From contig NZ_BJDG01000012.1 of NCBI RefSeq assembly GCF_005404945.1, positions 30,548-94,547 on the forward strand: a stretch of 64,000 bases of DNA, written 5' to 3'. This document shows positions 25,900 to 35,234 of the stretch, one piece after another (within the stretch, counting starts at the first letter, position 1; every line of letters starts with the position of its first letter). Under the pieces are notes generated by a model. That model saw only the letters and a program-made list of their open reading frames with translations, had not been told where the DNA came from and ran no database searches. The position numbers were made by a program, and so were the translations under genes. The DNA is from Lactiplantibacillus pingfangensis. GTDB taxonomy: Bacteria; Bacillota; Bacilli; Lactobacillales; Lactobacillaceae.

Positions 25900-27021
25900 C
25901 TAGTAAGAATAACTACTGTAAGCGGCCATTAGTGTCACGTAATAGTAACTTGCTAAGATGATCAACCAAATTGCGATCCAAATAATACTTGCGGCGACAT
26001 GGCTGACCCGTAAATGGTAACGGAAGCGGGCAACTGTCGTTGGTTCAGCAATTTTGAATGGTAAGTTGGTCGTGTCTAGCCGATCAAAGTCCTCATAATG
26101 ATGAGCTGGCCAGAAAAAGCTGACGGCCTCTACACAGATCAAGCCAACTAAAGCAATAATCGTGGCTGGAAAGACAGCGGTTAGATCTACTGAGAAGGCT
26201 GGGGCGATAATATTGCGATAGAGGATAGAGATTGAGATCAAGCCTAAAACGTACCCAACGATACGAATCACGTGTGCAGTGATAACCTTGGTCTTCAACG
26301 TAGGTTCGTGATGTAGTAACGCCTTAGTCGCTTGGTAGTGGCGTTGCCCCCAACGGATTTCGTTACTTTCAACTAATAAATATCGGTTTTGATGTAAGTA
26401 AGGAATTTGCGCTAAAAGCACGACTAACGCGATGATTGGGATGGCCGCAATTAAAGCCATGATTAAATCTTGAACCGAGATAACCGGTTGTGTCCCAATT
26501 GCTAAAATACGACTGGCCCAGAGCAAGAGCCCAGCGGCCGCAATGGCGATTGTTCCCCAGATTTGTTGGCGGCGATAACGGTTAAACGATTTTGTGTTAG
26601 CTGGAACAAAGGCTTGTTCGTTCGAAGCGTGGTTGACCCAATAAGTGTAACTTTGGCTAGGCCATACCAGTGGGTAAACAAGCAATAACGCTCCCCCAGC
26701 AACCATTAAGCTGGCGCTGACCCAGGATAACGCCGTTGGGAACACGAGCAAATCAAGTTTGGCTTCCAACAAGTAGAGGCTCACTAACCAGCAGGCGATT
26801 CCAAGCCACAGGGCAATTTGGCTTGTTAAATATAACCATTTTAATCCCGGTTGGGCGGCTGTAATTGTCTGACGCGCCTGTTGTTGCAATTTTAACTGCG
26901 CGCGGTTTGTTTTTGGTGCTGTGGTCGGTTGTAAATATGGCTTGCGCCAATTGAGATAAAAGCAGCCGACGCCAACCAACAATAGGATGACGGCCACGAT
27001 AGTACTAATGATAATTGACAT
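25900..27021 (-). CDS. Multi-pass membrane protein of unknown function
   Basis: A 373-aa protein with about eight hydrophobic segments (near residues 3-22, 60-85, 92-118, 155-175, 183-205, 245-265, 275-295 and 340-370), and polar loops between. It has a DUF1648/SdpI-like feel but no motif I can name. It is encoded alone. The upstream leader contains AGATTTTCTTAAG, a motif also present before both large glycosyltransferases. Confidence 0.7.
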   Translation of the reverse strand: MSIIISTIVAVILLLVGVGCFYLNWRKPYLQPTTAPKTNRAQLKLQQQARQTITAAQPGLKWLYLTSQIALWLGIACWLVSLYLLEAKLDLLVFPTALSWVSASLMVAGGALLLVYPLVWPSQSYTYWVNHASNEQAFVPANTKSFNRYRRQQIWGTIAIAAAGLLLWASRILAIGTQPVISVQDLIMALIAAIPIIALVVLLAQIPYLHQNRYLLVESNEIRWGQRHYQATKALLHHEPTLKTKVITAHVIRIVGYVLGLISISILYRNIIAPAFSVDLTAVFPATIIALVGLICVEAVSFFWPAHHYEDFDRLDTTNLPFKIAEPTTVARFRYHLRVSHVAASIIWIAIWLIILASYYYVTLMAAYSSYSY

Positions 27022-27457
27022 ATACGTAAGTCCTTTAAAATAAAGTATAGTGTAACGCTTATTTCAGTGTAAAACACATTATCGCCCAAACTAAGACGTT
27101 TTGTAAACCTTGAGATTTTCTTAAGTTCTTTGTACGTTGGGGTCATGCCGTCAACTCTCATGAGTTAGTCATGAGAAATTTAGGGGTGATTAAGCTTGAG
27201 AAAGCGCTTTTAATTACATAGCAAGTTTTAAAGTTACAGTTAATAGGGGTGATGGTTATTCCTGTGATAGGTCGCAAGTTTTCGATTAAAATGTATACTA
27301 TAAAATGGTTGCTAAACCAATTAGATTTACTACTGGGGAGTGGCGTTAATCTGATGAGAATTTGAGTATCAAAAGTCATAATTGTAGGTCTCGCATGGGT
27401 GGATGCGTTAAACTTATTTAAATTAGTTAGGTTTGAGAGATGGAGGATTTAACCAAC
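27022..27457. other. AT-rich intergenic region
   Basis: About 430 bases with no supported gene. It contains the promoter side of the minus-strand membrane gene, the TGAGATTTTCTTAAG motif near 27110-27124, and a cre-like palindrome GAGAAAGCGCTTTTA near 27195-27209 (two mismatches to the CcpA consensus). No clear riboswitch. Confidence 0.4.
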
Positions 27458-27649
27458 ATGTTTATCGAGTTAGATAGCGATAAAAATAGGCGATTAACTG
27501 GCCTGGAATTAAAAGAGTTTTTGGACGGCTTACCTGATGAGCTACTTAATCAGGTGTTGGTGCAGCAAGATGAAGTCGTCTTTCGAAAAGCAATCTTACA
27601 ACAAAATACAGAAATTAAAACACCGACCCTATTCTTTGAAGAATATTGA
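27458..27649 (+). CDS. Small hypothetical protein
   Basis: A 63-aa acidic protein (MFIELDSDKNRRLTGLELKE at the start, NTEIKTPTLFFEEY at the end). The ATG at 27458 is well spaced from TGGAGGAT; an upstream ATG at 27440 overlaps that site. It has a helical, charged composition, no membrane segment and no motif I recognise. It is encoded alone. Confidence 0.55.
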   Translation: MFIELDSDKNRRLTGLELKEFLDGLPDELLNQVLVQQDEVVFRKAILQQNTEIKTPTLFFEEY

Positions 27650-27871
27650 GCCAGTTTTTCTGACCAGAAGTCCCGAAGTCAAGCAATTTCAAGTGCAACG
27701 GCTAGCTCGTGCACTTTTGACTAACTTGGGCAAGCTAATTAGGCTAATTTAGCAAAAAATAATGTGTATACCAGCATTCAGTTGGGAAAGTTACCGAACA
27801 AAGGTAAATGTTAACGAACGTAATATGAAACGTATCTGTGTTTGGGTTTTAAAATAATTATGATAATGTCT

Positions 27872-27908
27872 GCCACCGTCACCAAAACTGACGGCGGCTT
27901 TTTTGTTT
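27872..27908 (+). terminator. Strong rho-independent terminator
   Basis: GCCACCGTCA/TGACGGCGGC stem with TTTTTTGTTT after it. Confidence 0.88.
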
Positions 27909-27924
27909 AAATTGACTAAAATAC

Positions 27925-27952
27925 TTTACTAACTAAAAGTAAGTGATATACT
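27925..27952 (+). promoter_or_regulatory. Nitroreductase promoter with repeat operator
   Basis: TTTACT (27925-27930), a 16-base spacer and TATACT (27947-27952). TTACT-N7-AGTAA (27926-27942) overlaps the -35/spacer, and TTTACTAA recurs at ~27956. This suggests a regulator site. Confidence 0.5.
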
Positions 27953-27987
27953 AAGTTTACTAAACCAAGTGAGGATGATAACCAATT

Positions 27988-28590
27988 ATGGAAAATCAAT
28001 TTATTCAATTACAAGCGAAACGACGGACAATTTATGCGTTAGGCAAAAAACTGCCACAAGCTAATTCTGAACTCGTGACATTGATTGAAACAGCCATCAA
28101 GAATGCGCCATCAGCTTTTAATAATCAAACCACTCGCGCCGTGATTTTGTTTAATCACTATCATGACGATTTATGGGACATGACTGCGGAGCGGTTGAAA
28201 TCCGAAGTTCCCACTGAAGCGGCTTATCAAAAGACCCTTGAAAAGTTAGCCGGGTTTAAGGCCGCTTATGGCACGATCTTGTACTTTACAGATACCGCGG
28301 TTGTTAAACAAAATGAAACAGATTTTCCATTATATGCCGCTAATTTTGCCGACTGGTCTGAACAGGCTCAAGGCAATGCCCAGTATAGTGTTTGGACTGC
28401 GCTCGCTGAAAATGGCATCGGGGCGAACTTGCAACATTACAATCCACTCATTGATGACCAAGTGGCACAAGCTTATGATATTCCTGAAAACTGGCGACTA
28501 CGCGGGCAAATGCCATTTGGGTCAATTGAAGCCGCAGCCGGTGATAAAGGTTTTATGGCAGATGCCGATCGTTTCAAGATTTTTGAATAA
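27988..28590 (+). CDS. Nitroreductase-family FMN oxidoreductase
   Basis: A 200-aa enzyme of the fatty-acid-repression/YdgI-like nitroreductase group. RRTIYALGKKLP (~11) is the FMN phosphate region, followed by NAPSAFNNQTTRAVIL (~38) and GIGANLQHYNPLID (~145). It reduces nitro compounds or quinones with NAD(P)H; the physiological substrate is unknown. Monocistronic, flanked by terminators. Confidence 0.9.
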   Translation: MENQFIQLQAKRRTIYALGKKLPQANSELVTLIETAIKNAPSAFNNQTTRAVILFNHYHDDLWDMTAERLKSEVPTEAAYQKTLEKLAGFKAAYGTILYFTDTAVVKQNETDFPLYAANFADWSEQAQGNAQYSVWTALAENGIGANLQHYNPLIDDQVAQAYDIPENWRLRGQMPFGSIEAAAGDKGFMADADRFKIFE

Positions 28591-28604
28591 AGCTGATCCA
28601 TTGA

Positions 28605-28629
28605 AGTCAACGTAATGTTGGCTTTTTTT
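28605..28629 (+). terminator. Terminator after the nitroreductase
   Basis: AGTCAAC/GTTGGCT stem with seven T. Confidence 0.75.
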
Positions 28630-28757
28630 GTGGGTCATTGCAGTTCGAATCACTTTTGGGAATTTCTAAAGAAATCCCCAAACCGATATTGTTCGCCAAC
28701 GCAATCAAATGGGCGTATGCTAGAATAGAATTTAGAATGGTTGTGGAGGGTGTCAGG

Positions 28758-29867
28758 ATGCAAAAACAAGTAACGATTATTGGTAGTGGAATTGTTGGCG
28801 CGGTCACTGCTTACTATTTAAGTGCGGACCCCACGCTCAATGTGACAATTTATGATGAGGGCATTGGTCAAGCAACTAAAAACTCGGCGGGAATCATTTC
28901 ACCGTGGCTTTCAAAGCGTCGCAATCAGCGATGGTACGAGTTGGCCAAAGCCGGTGCCGCCCTTTATCCTGAAATTGTCGAAGACACGCAAATGGGTTAT
29001 TCGGTTTACCAGCAGGCGGGTACCATTGTGACCAGACATGATCCCGCTGATTTGGAAGAGCTGTATGACTTGGCAATTGCGCGTCGCCAACAAGCGCCGC
29101 AAATTGGAACGGTTGAAAAACTGACTGCTGCCGAGGTGCAGAAACGGATTCCGTTGCTAACTGACCCAGAACCGGGGATTTTTATTAGTGGTGGGGCACG
29201 CGTTGATGGGGACAAATTTGCGCATAACTTGCTGAAATATGCTGAACAGCGCAATTTAGTCCGGCATAAGGGTAAGGTTACACTTGGTGATCAAGGACAA
29301 TTACTGACGCCACATGGTCAACAAGCGTATGACACCCTCATTTTAGCAGTGGGGGCTTGGCTTAAACCACTGCTATTACCAATGGGAATTGTGGCAGATG
29401 TTCGGCCACAGAAGGGTCAACTGATTGAGTTACAGTTACCTGAGTCTTGGGGTGATGATGTGCCAGTCTTAATGCCTGAAGGCGAACGTGATTTTATTCC
29501 ATTTACCCGGAGCAAACTCGTTGTGGGTGCGACCCACGAAGACGACATGGGCTATGATTTACAAAGGTCTGAACTGGTTGAACAAGATTTATTCGCCAGC
29601 GGGGCAAAATTAGATCAGCGGCTGAAAATAGATCAGATTAGCCAAATCAAGGTTGGGACACGTGCTTATACGCACGATTTCGCACCGTTCTTCGGACCGT
29701 TACCAGACAATCCGCACATTCTAGTTGCCAGTGGTTTGGGCTCATCAGGGCTAACGACGGGACCAATGGTTGGTAAATTATTAGCAGATTATGTTCGAAC
29801 TGGCAACCAGACTGATTGGGACCACTATCAGCGGCCAATTGAGACTTATTTGGAAGCAGCTGATTAG
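28758..29867 (+). CDS. FAD-dependent amino-acid oxidase/dehydrogenase (DadA-like)
   Basis: A 369-aa DAO-family flavoprotein. VTIIGSGIVGAVTAYYLS (residues ~5-22) is the Rossmann FAD loop, NSAGIISPWLSKRR (~42) contacts the flavin, and GSSGLTTGPMVGKLLAD near the C-terminus is the second FAD motif. The ATG at 28758 has GGAGGGTGTC upstream; a longer frame from 28638 adds a non-homologous tail. An extended -10 TGCTAGAAT lies at 28718-28726. The likely substrate is a D-amino acid or glycine-like amine, by family only. Its stop overlaps the convergent RNase H-like gene by 4 bases. Confidence 0.87.
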   Translation: MQKQVTIIGSGIVGAVTAYYLSADPTLNVTIYDEGIGQATKNSAGIISPWLSKRRNQRWYELAKAGAALYPEIVEDTQMGYSVYQQAGTIVTRHDPADLEELYDLAIARRQQAPQIGTVEKLTAAEVQKRIPLLTDPEPGIFISGGARVDGDKFAHNLLKYAEQRNLVRHKGKVTLGDQGQLLTPHGQQAYDTLILAVGAWLKPLLLPMGIVADVRPQKGQLIELQLPESWGDDVPVLMPEGERDFIPFTRSKLVVGATHEDDMGYDLQRSELVEQDLFASGAKLDQRLKIDQISQIKVGTRAYTHDFAPFFGPLPDNPHILVASGLGSSGLTTGPMVGKLLADYVRTGNQTDWDHYQRPIETYLEAAD

Positions 29868-30250
29868 TCAGCCAAATGTAAGCCTTGTTGTGCGAGCTGA
29901 TGAGCACCATGATTTTGGCTTTCAGGCAGCCACTGCGTGATCACAACTTGGCACTGATCTTGTAACTGCAATAAAATTTGTAATTCAACGTTAAAACTTT
30001 TACTATAACCTTTGCTGATACTCTCAGCGACAATTTTGCTATCGGTGTAAAAGAAGACGGTCTGCGTCGACCCATATTGCTCAAGCAACACTTTGAAACC
30101 GGCGATTGCCGCTAAGAATTCGGCCGTATGATTGTCACTTGGTGGCAGCGGCTGTTTCAGTTGTTGTTGGTGACCGTTGTCGATGAGTAAGATTCCGGCG
30201 GCACTATGTTCGCTAGCTGGCTCGGTGGCAGCGTCAGTATATAATTGCAT
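29864..30250 (-). CDS. RNase HI-like protein with altered active site
   Basis: A 128-aa RNase H-fold protein. The first three acidic positions are visible (YTDAATEP near 5, HTAEFLAAIAG near 45, FYTDSKIV near 69). The last motif, normally NxxADxLA, reads NHGAHQLAQQ, so the final Asp appears to be His. It may have weak or changed activity, like some accessory RNase HI-like proteins of Gram-positives. It is monocistronic and convergent with the FAD oxidase. Confidence 0.8.
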   Translation of the reverse strand: MQLYTDAATEPASEHSAAGILLIDNGHQQQLKQPLPPSDNHTAEFLAAIAGFKVLLEQYGSTQTVFFYTDSKIVAESISKGYSKSFNVELQILLQLQDQCQVVITQWLPESQNHGAHQLAQQGLHLAD

Positions 30251-30282
30251 TAAAACTCACTCCATTATGAAAGGAATTTAGA

Positions 30283-30672
30283 TTGGTGACTAATTCTAAG
30301 CATACCTTTAAGTATCAACCAAATCTAGCTTCAAGTTTGATCGTGTGGTCATGGACATTATTAATCTTAATGATTGGCATTGTTTGGTGGCTGGAAACGC
30401 TAAAATTTCAATGGCCCTTACTTTTGATTTTTGGCCTGTTCATCTTTATCAGTGCGATCCAATTGGTGATGCGCCGCGTAACGGTTGACCGCAATTTGAT
30501 CATTTTTAGTACCGTCTTCAATCATTCTTGGCTCGTCATCCCCCGTGATCAATTAGAAATGATCACAGCGGTAAAAGGTGGGATTAAGGTTCGAATTGAC
30601 GGCAACGACTATCAGTTCTTGATGCCGAAGAAAAGTCGTAATCAGTTAATTAATTTAGCGCAAAATGATTAA
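30283..30672 (+). CDS. EbsA-like membrane protein (TTG start)
   Basis: A 129-aa protein with two membrane helices (residues ~18-38 and ~44-64) and a cytoplasmic beta-rich tail (RRVTVDRNLIIFSTVFNH, then GGIKVRIDGNDYQF). It matches the EbsA family named from Enterococcus surface-protein loci; function is unresolved. A TTG at 30283 with AAAGGA seven bases upstream is the best start; the next codon is GTG. Confidence 0.75.
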   Translation: MVTNSKHTFKYQPNLASSLIVWSWTLLILMIGIVWWLETLKFQWPLLLIFGLFIFISAIQLVMRRVTVDRNLIIFSTVFNHSWLVIPRDQLEMITAVKGGIKVRIDGNDYQFLMPKKSRNQLINLAQND

Positions 30673-30687
30673 TAACCGAACTTTTAA

Positions 30688-30726
30688 GACCAAATCAAAA
30701 CTAATGTTTTGATTTGGTCGTTTTTT
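30688..30726 (+). terminator. Terminator after ebsA-like gene
   Basis: Perfect 14-bp stem GACCAAATCAAAAC/GTTTTGATTTGGTC and TTTTTT one base after it. Confidence 0.9.
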
Positions 30727-30779
30727 GTCGTAAAAACCGGTATAATTAACCTATCTTGATTAGAGGGGCGGATTTTTGA

Positions 30780-32435
30780 ATGAAAGATATCGAAATCGCA
30801 CAACAAGTCACACCAGCACCAATTACCGAAATTGCGGCTAAGGCCGGCTTAACAGCTGATGACATTGATCAATATGGGAGCGCTAAGGCCAAGGTCAAAT
30901 TACCGTTGCCACGTAAAACGACGAAGCGTAAATTGATCTTAGTGACCTCGATCAACCCCACACCGGCTGGCGAAGGTAAATCCACGGTGACCATTGGCTT
31001 AGGAGATGCTTTGACCAAAATTGGCAAGTCAACCATGATTGCTTTACGGGAACCATCTTTAGGACCAGTCATGGGTATGAAAGGTGGCGCCACGGGTGGC
31101 GGCTATTCTCAAGTTATTCCAATGGAAGACATTAACTTACACTTTACTGGTGATATGCACGCGTTAACCGCCGCCAACAATACCTTGGCCGCCTTAATTG
31201 ATAATCATATCCAACAAGGCAATGCGCTTGGCATTGATCAGCGTCGAATTCAATGGAAACGGACGTTGGATATTAATGATCGCGCCTTACGTCGAATTGT
31301 GATTGGTTTAGGCGGGCCAACCTCTGGTGTGCCACGTGAAGATGGTTTTGATATTACCGTTGCTAGTGAACTTATGGCAATTCTTTGTTTATCAGAAAAC
31401 ATTGCCGATTTAAAGAAACGAATCAATCGGATCGTTATCGGCTATACGCGTGACCGGCAACCAGTCACGGTGGCAGATTTACAAGTTGGCGGTGCAATTG
31501 CGCTATTACTTAAGGAAGCTTTACGACCAAACTTGGTTCAAACACTGGCACATACGCCGGCCATGGTTCATGGTGGGCCGTTTGCGAATATTGCGCATGG
31601 CTGTAACAGTGTCTTAGCCACCCAAGCCGGTTTGAACTTAGCCGATTATACAGTTACAGAGGCCGGTTTTGGTGCCGATCTCGGTGGCGAAAAATTTATG
31701 GACATTAACGTTCCGGCAGTGGGACAGGCACCAGATGCGGTTGTGATTGTCGCAACGATTCGTGCGCTGAAGATGCATGGTGGTGTGGCGTTGGCCGATT
31801 TAGGCGATGAGAATGTGGAGGCGTTGAAACAAGGTGCCGCGAATCTCGGGCATCATATTCACGCCATGGCGCAATACGGTGTACCAGTAGTCGTTGCAAT
31901 CAATGAATTTACTGCCGATACGGAGGCAGAAATTGCCGCAGTGAAGGCGTATTGTGCGAACTTAGGTGTCCAAGCCGTTTTAGCCGATGTTTGGGGCAAG
32001 GGTGGTGCTGGCGCCACGGAACTTGCCGAAACGGTTGTCAAATTAGCCGACCAACCAAGTGACTTTAAACCCCTGTATGCGACAACTGACAGCATTGAGG
32101 CCAAAGTCAATGCGGTCGTCACTAAGATTTATGGTGGCGCCAATGTTGAGTATTCAGGCAAGGCCAAGCGTCAGTTACGCTCATTTGTAACCTATGGCTG
32201 GGATAAGCTGCCAATTTGTATGGCAAAGACGCAATATTCATTGAGTGATAATCCTAAGTTATTAGGGGCACCAACTGGGTTTACGATTAAAGTTCGGGAA
32301 TTTGTCCCGAAATTAGGGGCTGGGTTCATTGTGGCACTGACTGGCAATGTGTTGACAATGCCAGGCCTGCCAAAGCATCCCGCAGCATTGGATATGGATA
32401 TTACGGATGACGGCAAGATTTCAGGATTGTTCTAA
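30780..32435 (+). CDS. fhs: Formate-tetrahydrofolate ligase
   Basis: A 551-aa enzyme that makes 10-formyl-THF from formate, THF and ATP for purine and fMet synthesis. The P-loop is [18 protein letters not shown] (~63-80), followed by [20 protein letters not shown] and FTGDMHA. The C-terminus [15 protein letters not shown] is typical. AGAGGGG precedes the ATG; TATAAT at 30741-30746 is the likely -10. Monocistronic. Confidence 0.97.
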   Translation: MKDIEIAQQVTPAPITEIAAKAGLTADDIDQYGSAKAKVKLPLPRKTTKRKLILVTSINPTPAGEGKSTVTIGLGDALTKIGKSTMIALREPSLGPVMGMKGGATGGGYSQVIPMEDINLHFTGDMHALTAANNTLAALIDNHIQQGNALGIDQRRIQWKRTLDINDRALRRIVIGLGGPTSGVPREDGFDITVASELMAILCLSENIADLKKRINRIVIGYTRDRQPVTVADLQVGGAIALLLKEALRPNLVQTLAHTPAMVHGGPFANIAHGCNSVLATQAGLNLADYTVTEAGFGADLGGEKFMDINVPAVGQAPDAVVIVATIRALKMHGGVALADLGDENVEALKQGAANLGHHIHAMAQYGVPVVVAINEFTADTEAEIAAVKAYCANLGVQAVLADVWGKGGAGATELAETVVKLADQPSDFKPLYATTDSIEAKVNAVVTKIYGGANVEYSGKAKRQLRSFVTYGWDKLPICMAKTQYSLSDNPKLLGAPTGFTIKVREFVPKLGAGFIVALTGNVLTMPGLPKHPAALDMDITDDGKISGLF

Positions 32436-33127
32436 AAAGTTTGAGACAAGCTGAGAAATCTATAATTAGCGTTCAGTTTGAATAAGTATATTGTTAACCT
32501 CAATGAAGTCGTCGTAGTTGATACGGTGGCTTTGTTGAGGTTAATATTGTTCTAGTTCGCATTTTGTTGTCATGGACAAGAGCTTTCTAACTAGGAGAAA
32601 ATGGCTGCTACTGTAAAATTGCTCTCATTAGGAAGACTGCCGGACAAAGTAGTCTCTTTAATCCCTAGTTGAGTTAGCACACATTAAGTTAGTTGCTTGT
32701 CTGGAGATGATTATTTTTAAACACTGATTGTTGTGGTCAGCCAGCAACTGTTCAAGATTTTTAACTAACCGTTTCTTAAAATAGTGCACATTTTTAGCCG
32801 TGAGGGTGGGTCGTTTGGGGCTCAGCCGTGGCATTGACTTAGCGTGGTGGTTTGTCCGCGGTTAGTCAAAAACCAGCTTTTGAGACCGCTCTTTGGCTCA
32901 AAAATGGTTCATGGCGTTCCAGCCCCAAACGACCCACCCGGTAGGCGGAAATTAGAATCTATTCACTAATTAATTAGCGAGCTGGGAATTGGAATGAAAG
33001 ACCTAACAAGTAATGAACTTAGAACAAGCCAAGAAAAATTTGGCACTTACCAAATGGCCGTTCTTATCGTGCTAAAACCAGATGTCTGGTATAATTGAAC
33101 AAGTTTAGTGAATTGTGAGGGGAAAAT
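32436..33127. other. Large non-coding region between fhs and lspA
   Basis: Nearly 700 bases with no supported gene. It holds a dyad (TTAACCTCAA at 32494-32503 with TTGAGGTTAA at 32535-32544), a 136-nt structured element (32804-32939), and the lspA promoter with extended -10 TGGTATAAT (TATAAT 33090-33095). Confidence 0.6.
32804..32939 (+). repeat. 136-nt multibranch inverted-repeat element
   Basis: Perfect 19-bp arms (32804-32822 and 32921-32939; arm begins GGGTGGGTCGTTTGGGGCT). Inside: GCCGTG/CATGGC (one G-U if plus-strand RNA), TTGACT and CGTGG pairing with CCGCG and AGTCAA (32834-32869), and TTTTGAG/CTCAAAA (32878-32903). There is no T-run, so it is not a simple terminator. The sequence differs from the 10/17.6/63.5-kb repeats, but the plan (long closing stem with internal hairpins) is similar. 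Confidence 0.75.
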
Positions 33128-33577
33128 ATGTGGATTTATTGGGCGTTAATGTTTGTACTGGTCGTCATCGACCAACTGATTAAATCTGTAGTTGTTCGTC
33201 AAATTGCTTTAGGGGCAACTAAAACAGTCGTACCAGGGTTGTTGTCGTTAACAAATTTACATAATAACGGGGCGGCTTGGAGTATTCTGCAAGGTAAGCT
33301 CGGCTTCTTCTATTTGATTTCAATTGTGGCACTCGGTGTCATGGTTTATTTACTTTGGCGGTTACGGACACATCGCTTGTATGAATTTGGCATTGTGTTA
33401 ATGATCGCTGGGACCTTAGGAAACTTTATTGACCGGATTCGAATCGGTTATGTTGTCGATATGTTTCAATTAGATTTTATTAATTTTCCAATTTTCAATT
33501 TTGCAGACTCTTGTTTGACGGTGGGGGTTATTTTGATTCTGATTGCCGTTTTACGAGATGAAAGTTTTGATAAGTAA
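33128..33577 (+). CDS. lspA: Lipoprotein signal peptidase (signal peptidase II)
   Basis: A 149-aa membrane aspartyl protease that removes signal peptides from prolipoproteins. Four membrane helices; the catalytic Asp pair is in GNFIDRIR (~100) and FNFADSCL (~120), with NNGAAWSIL in between helices 1 and 2. The TGAGGGGAA site precedes the ATG. The lspA-rluD-pyrR order is conserved in Firmicutes. Confidence 0.96.
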   Translation: MWIYWALMFVLVVIDQLIKSVVVRQIALGATKTVVPGLLSLTNLHNNGAAWSILQGKLGFFYLISIVALGVMVYLLWRLRTHRLYEFGIVLMIAGTLGNFIDRIRIGYVVDMFQLDFINFPIFNFADSCLTVGVILILIAVLRDESFDK

Positions 33578-33597
33578 AAAATAAAGGAGTCGATCGT

Positions 33598-34521
33598 TTG
33601 GCTGGCGCAACAACAGAACAACACTATACAATTACTGATCAGGCGGGACGCTTGGATAAGGTGCTCGCGGGGCTTCAAACCATTTGGACCCGATCGCAGC
33701 TGGATAAGTTAATCAAGACTGACCAGGTTACGGTGAATGGTGAGCACGTGCCAAGCAAAAGGACGGTCAAATCTGGTGATGTGATTGTCGTGGCCGCGCA
33801 GACGGTTCAAACGACCGAACTCGTTCCGGAAAATATTCCGTTGGACATTGTTTATGAGGACGCCGATGTGATTGTAGTTAATAAACCACAAGGAATGGTT
33901 GTCCATCCAGCGCCAGGGCATCCGGACCAAACCCTAGTCAACGCGTTACTCTATCACAGTCCGTTATCGACGATTAATGGTGAGTTTCGGCCGGGAATTG
34001 TGCATCGGATTGATAAGGATACCTCTGGTTTACTGATGGTAGCCAAAAATGATCATGCTCATCAGTCGTTAGCGGCACAACTAAAAGCGAAGACTAGCCG
34101 CCGTGAATACGTGGCATTGGTGCATGGTGTCATCAAGGAAGATAGTGGCACAATTAACGCGCCACTAGGTCGTTCACCGAAGGATCGAAAAAAGCAGGCT
34201 ATCGTGTCCGATGGTCGCGCGGCAGTGACCCATTTCACCGTCCTGAAACGTTATCAGCACTATACTTTGATTAGCTGTCGCTTAGAAACGGGACGAACGC
34301 ATCAAATCCGTGTTCATTTACAATCAATTGGTCATCCGCTCGTTGGCGATCCTTTGTATGGGCCTAAGAAGACCATCAAAGGCCATGGTCAGTTTTTACA
34401 CGCGCGCTTATTGGGCTTTAAACATCCGGTAACGGGCGAAGAATTGACGTTTGAAGCGCCATTGCCAGAAATCTTTCAGGCAACCCTGGCAAAGCTTGAC
34501 AAAACAGACTTGAATCATTAG
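33598..34521 (+). CDS. rluD: RluD-family 23S rRNA pseudouridine synthase (TTG start)
   Basis: A 307-aa enzyme with an N-terminal S4 domain (~12-75), then the RluA-type catalytic domain. NKPQGMVVHPAPGH (~98) and the catalytic Asp in HRIDKDTSGLL (~140) are clear, as is GRTHQIRVHL (~235). The start is TTG at 33598 with AAAGGAG upstream. Cotranscribed with lspA (20-base gap). Confidence 0.93.
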   Translation: MAGATTEQHYTITDQAGRLDKVLAGLQTIWTRSQLDKLIKTDQVTVNGEHVPSKRTVKSGDVIVVAAQTVQTTELVPENIPLDIVYEDADVIVVNKPQGMVVHPAPGHPDQTLVNALLYHSPLSTINGEFRPGIVHRIDKDTSGLLMVAKNDHAHQSLAAQLKAKTSRREYVALVHGVIKEDSGTINAPLGRSPKDRKKQAIVSDGRAAVTHFTVLKRYQHYTLISCRLETGRTHQIRVHLQSIGHPLVGDPLYGPKKTIKGHGQFLHARLLGFKHPVTGEELTFEAPLPEIFQATLAKLDKTDLNH

Positions 34522-34535
34522 TCTAACAGTAATAA

Positions 34536-34633
34536 GAGTCCTTTAATCCGGCCCAGAGAGACTGAAAGGCGAACCAATGTTAACTAAACTTTCGTCGACG
34601 GTCGTGACAGCCTATGTCCGACCGTCTTTCTTT
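34536..34633 (+). promoter_or_regulatory. PyrR-binding transcription attenuator
   Basis: AGTCCTTTAATCC then CCAGAGAGACTGAAAGG (34537-34568) matches the PyrR-binding stem-loop (AGUCC...CCAGAGAGGCU). It is followed by a terminator hairpin GACGGTC/GACCGTC (34597-34626) with TTTCTTT. When PyrR binds the first stem, the terminator should form, reducing transcription of the pyrR-carA-carB-like genes. Confidence 0.82.
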
Positions 34634-34669
34634 GTGACAACGCCTGCTGCTAAGGACACTAAAATTTAG

Positions 34670-35203
<534 letters not shown>

Positions 35204-35234
35204 TCTCTTAATTCAAAAGTGAGAAGGGATCAAC

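Larger units (their letters stand above)
27650..27987 (+). other. Intergenic region with terminator and promoter
   Basis: After the small hypothetical gene there are ~220 bases without a clear ORF, a strong terminator (27872-27908), and the nitroreductase promoter. The distance between the gene and its first terminator leaves room for a long 3' UTR or a short RNA. Confidence 0.4.
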
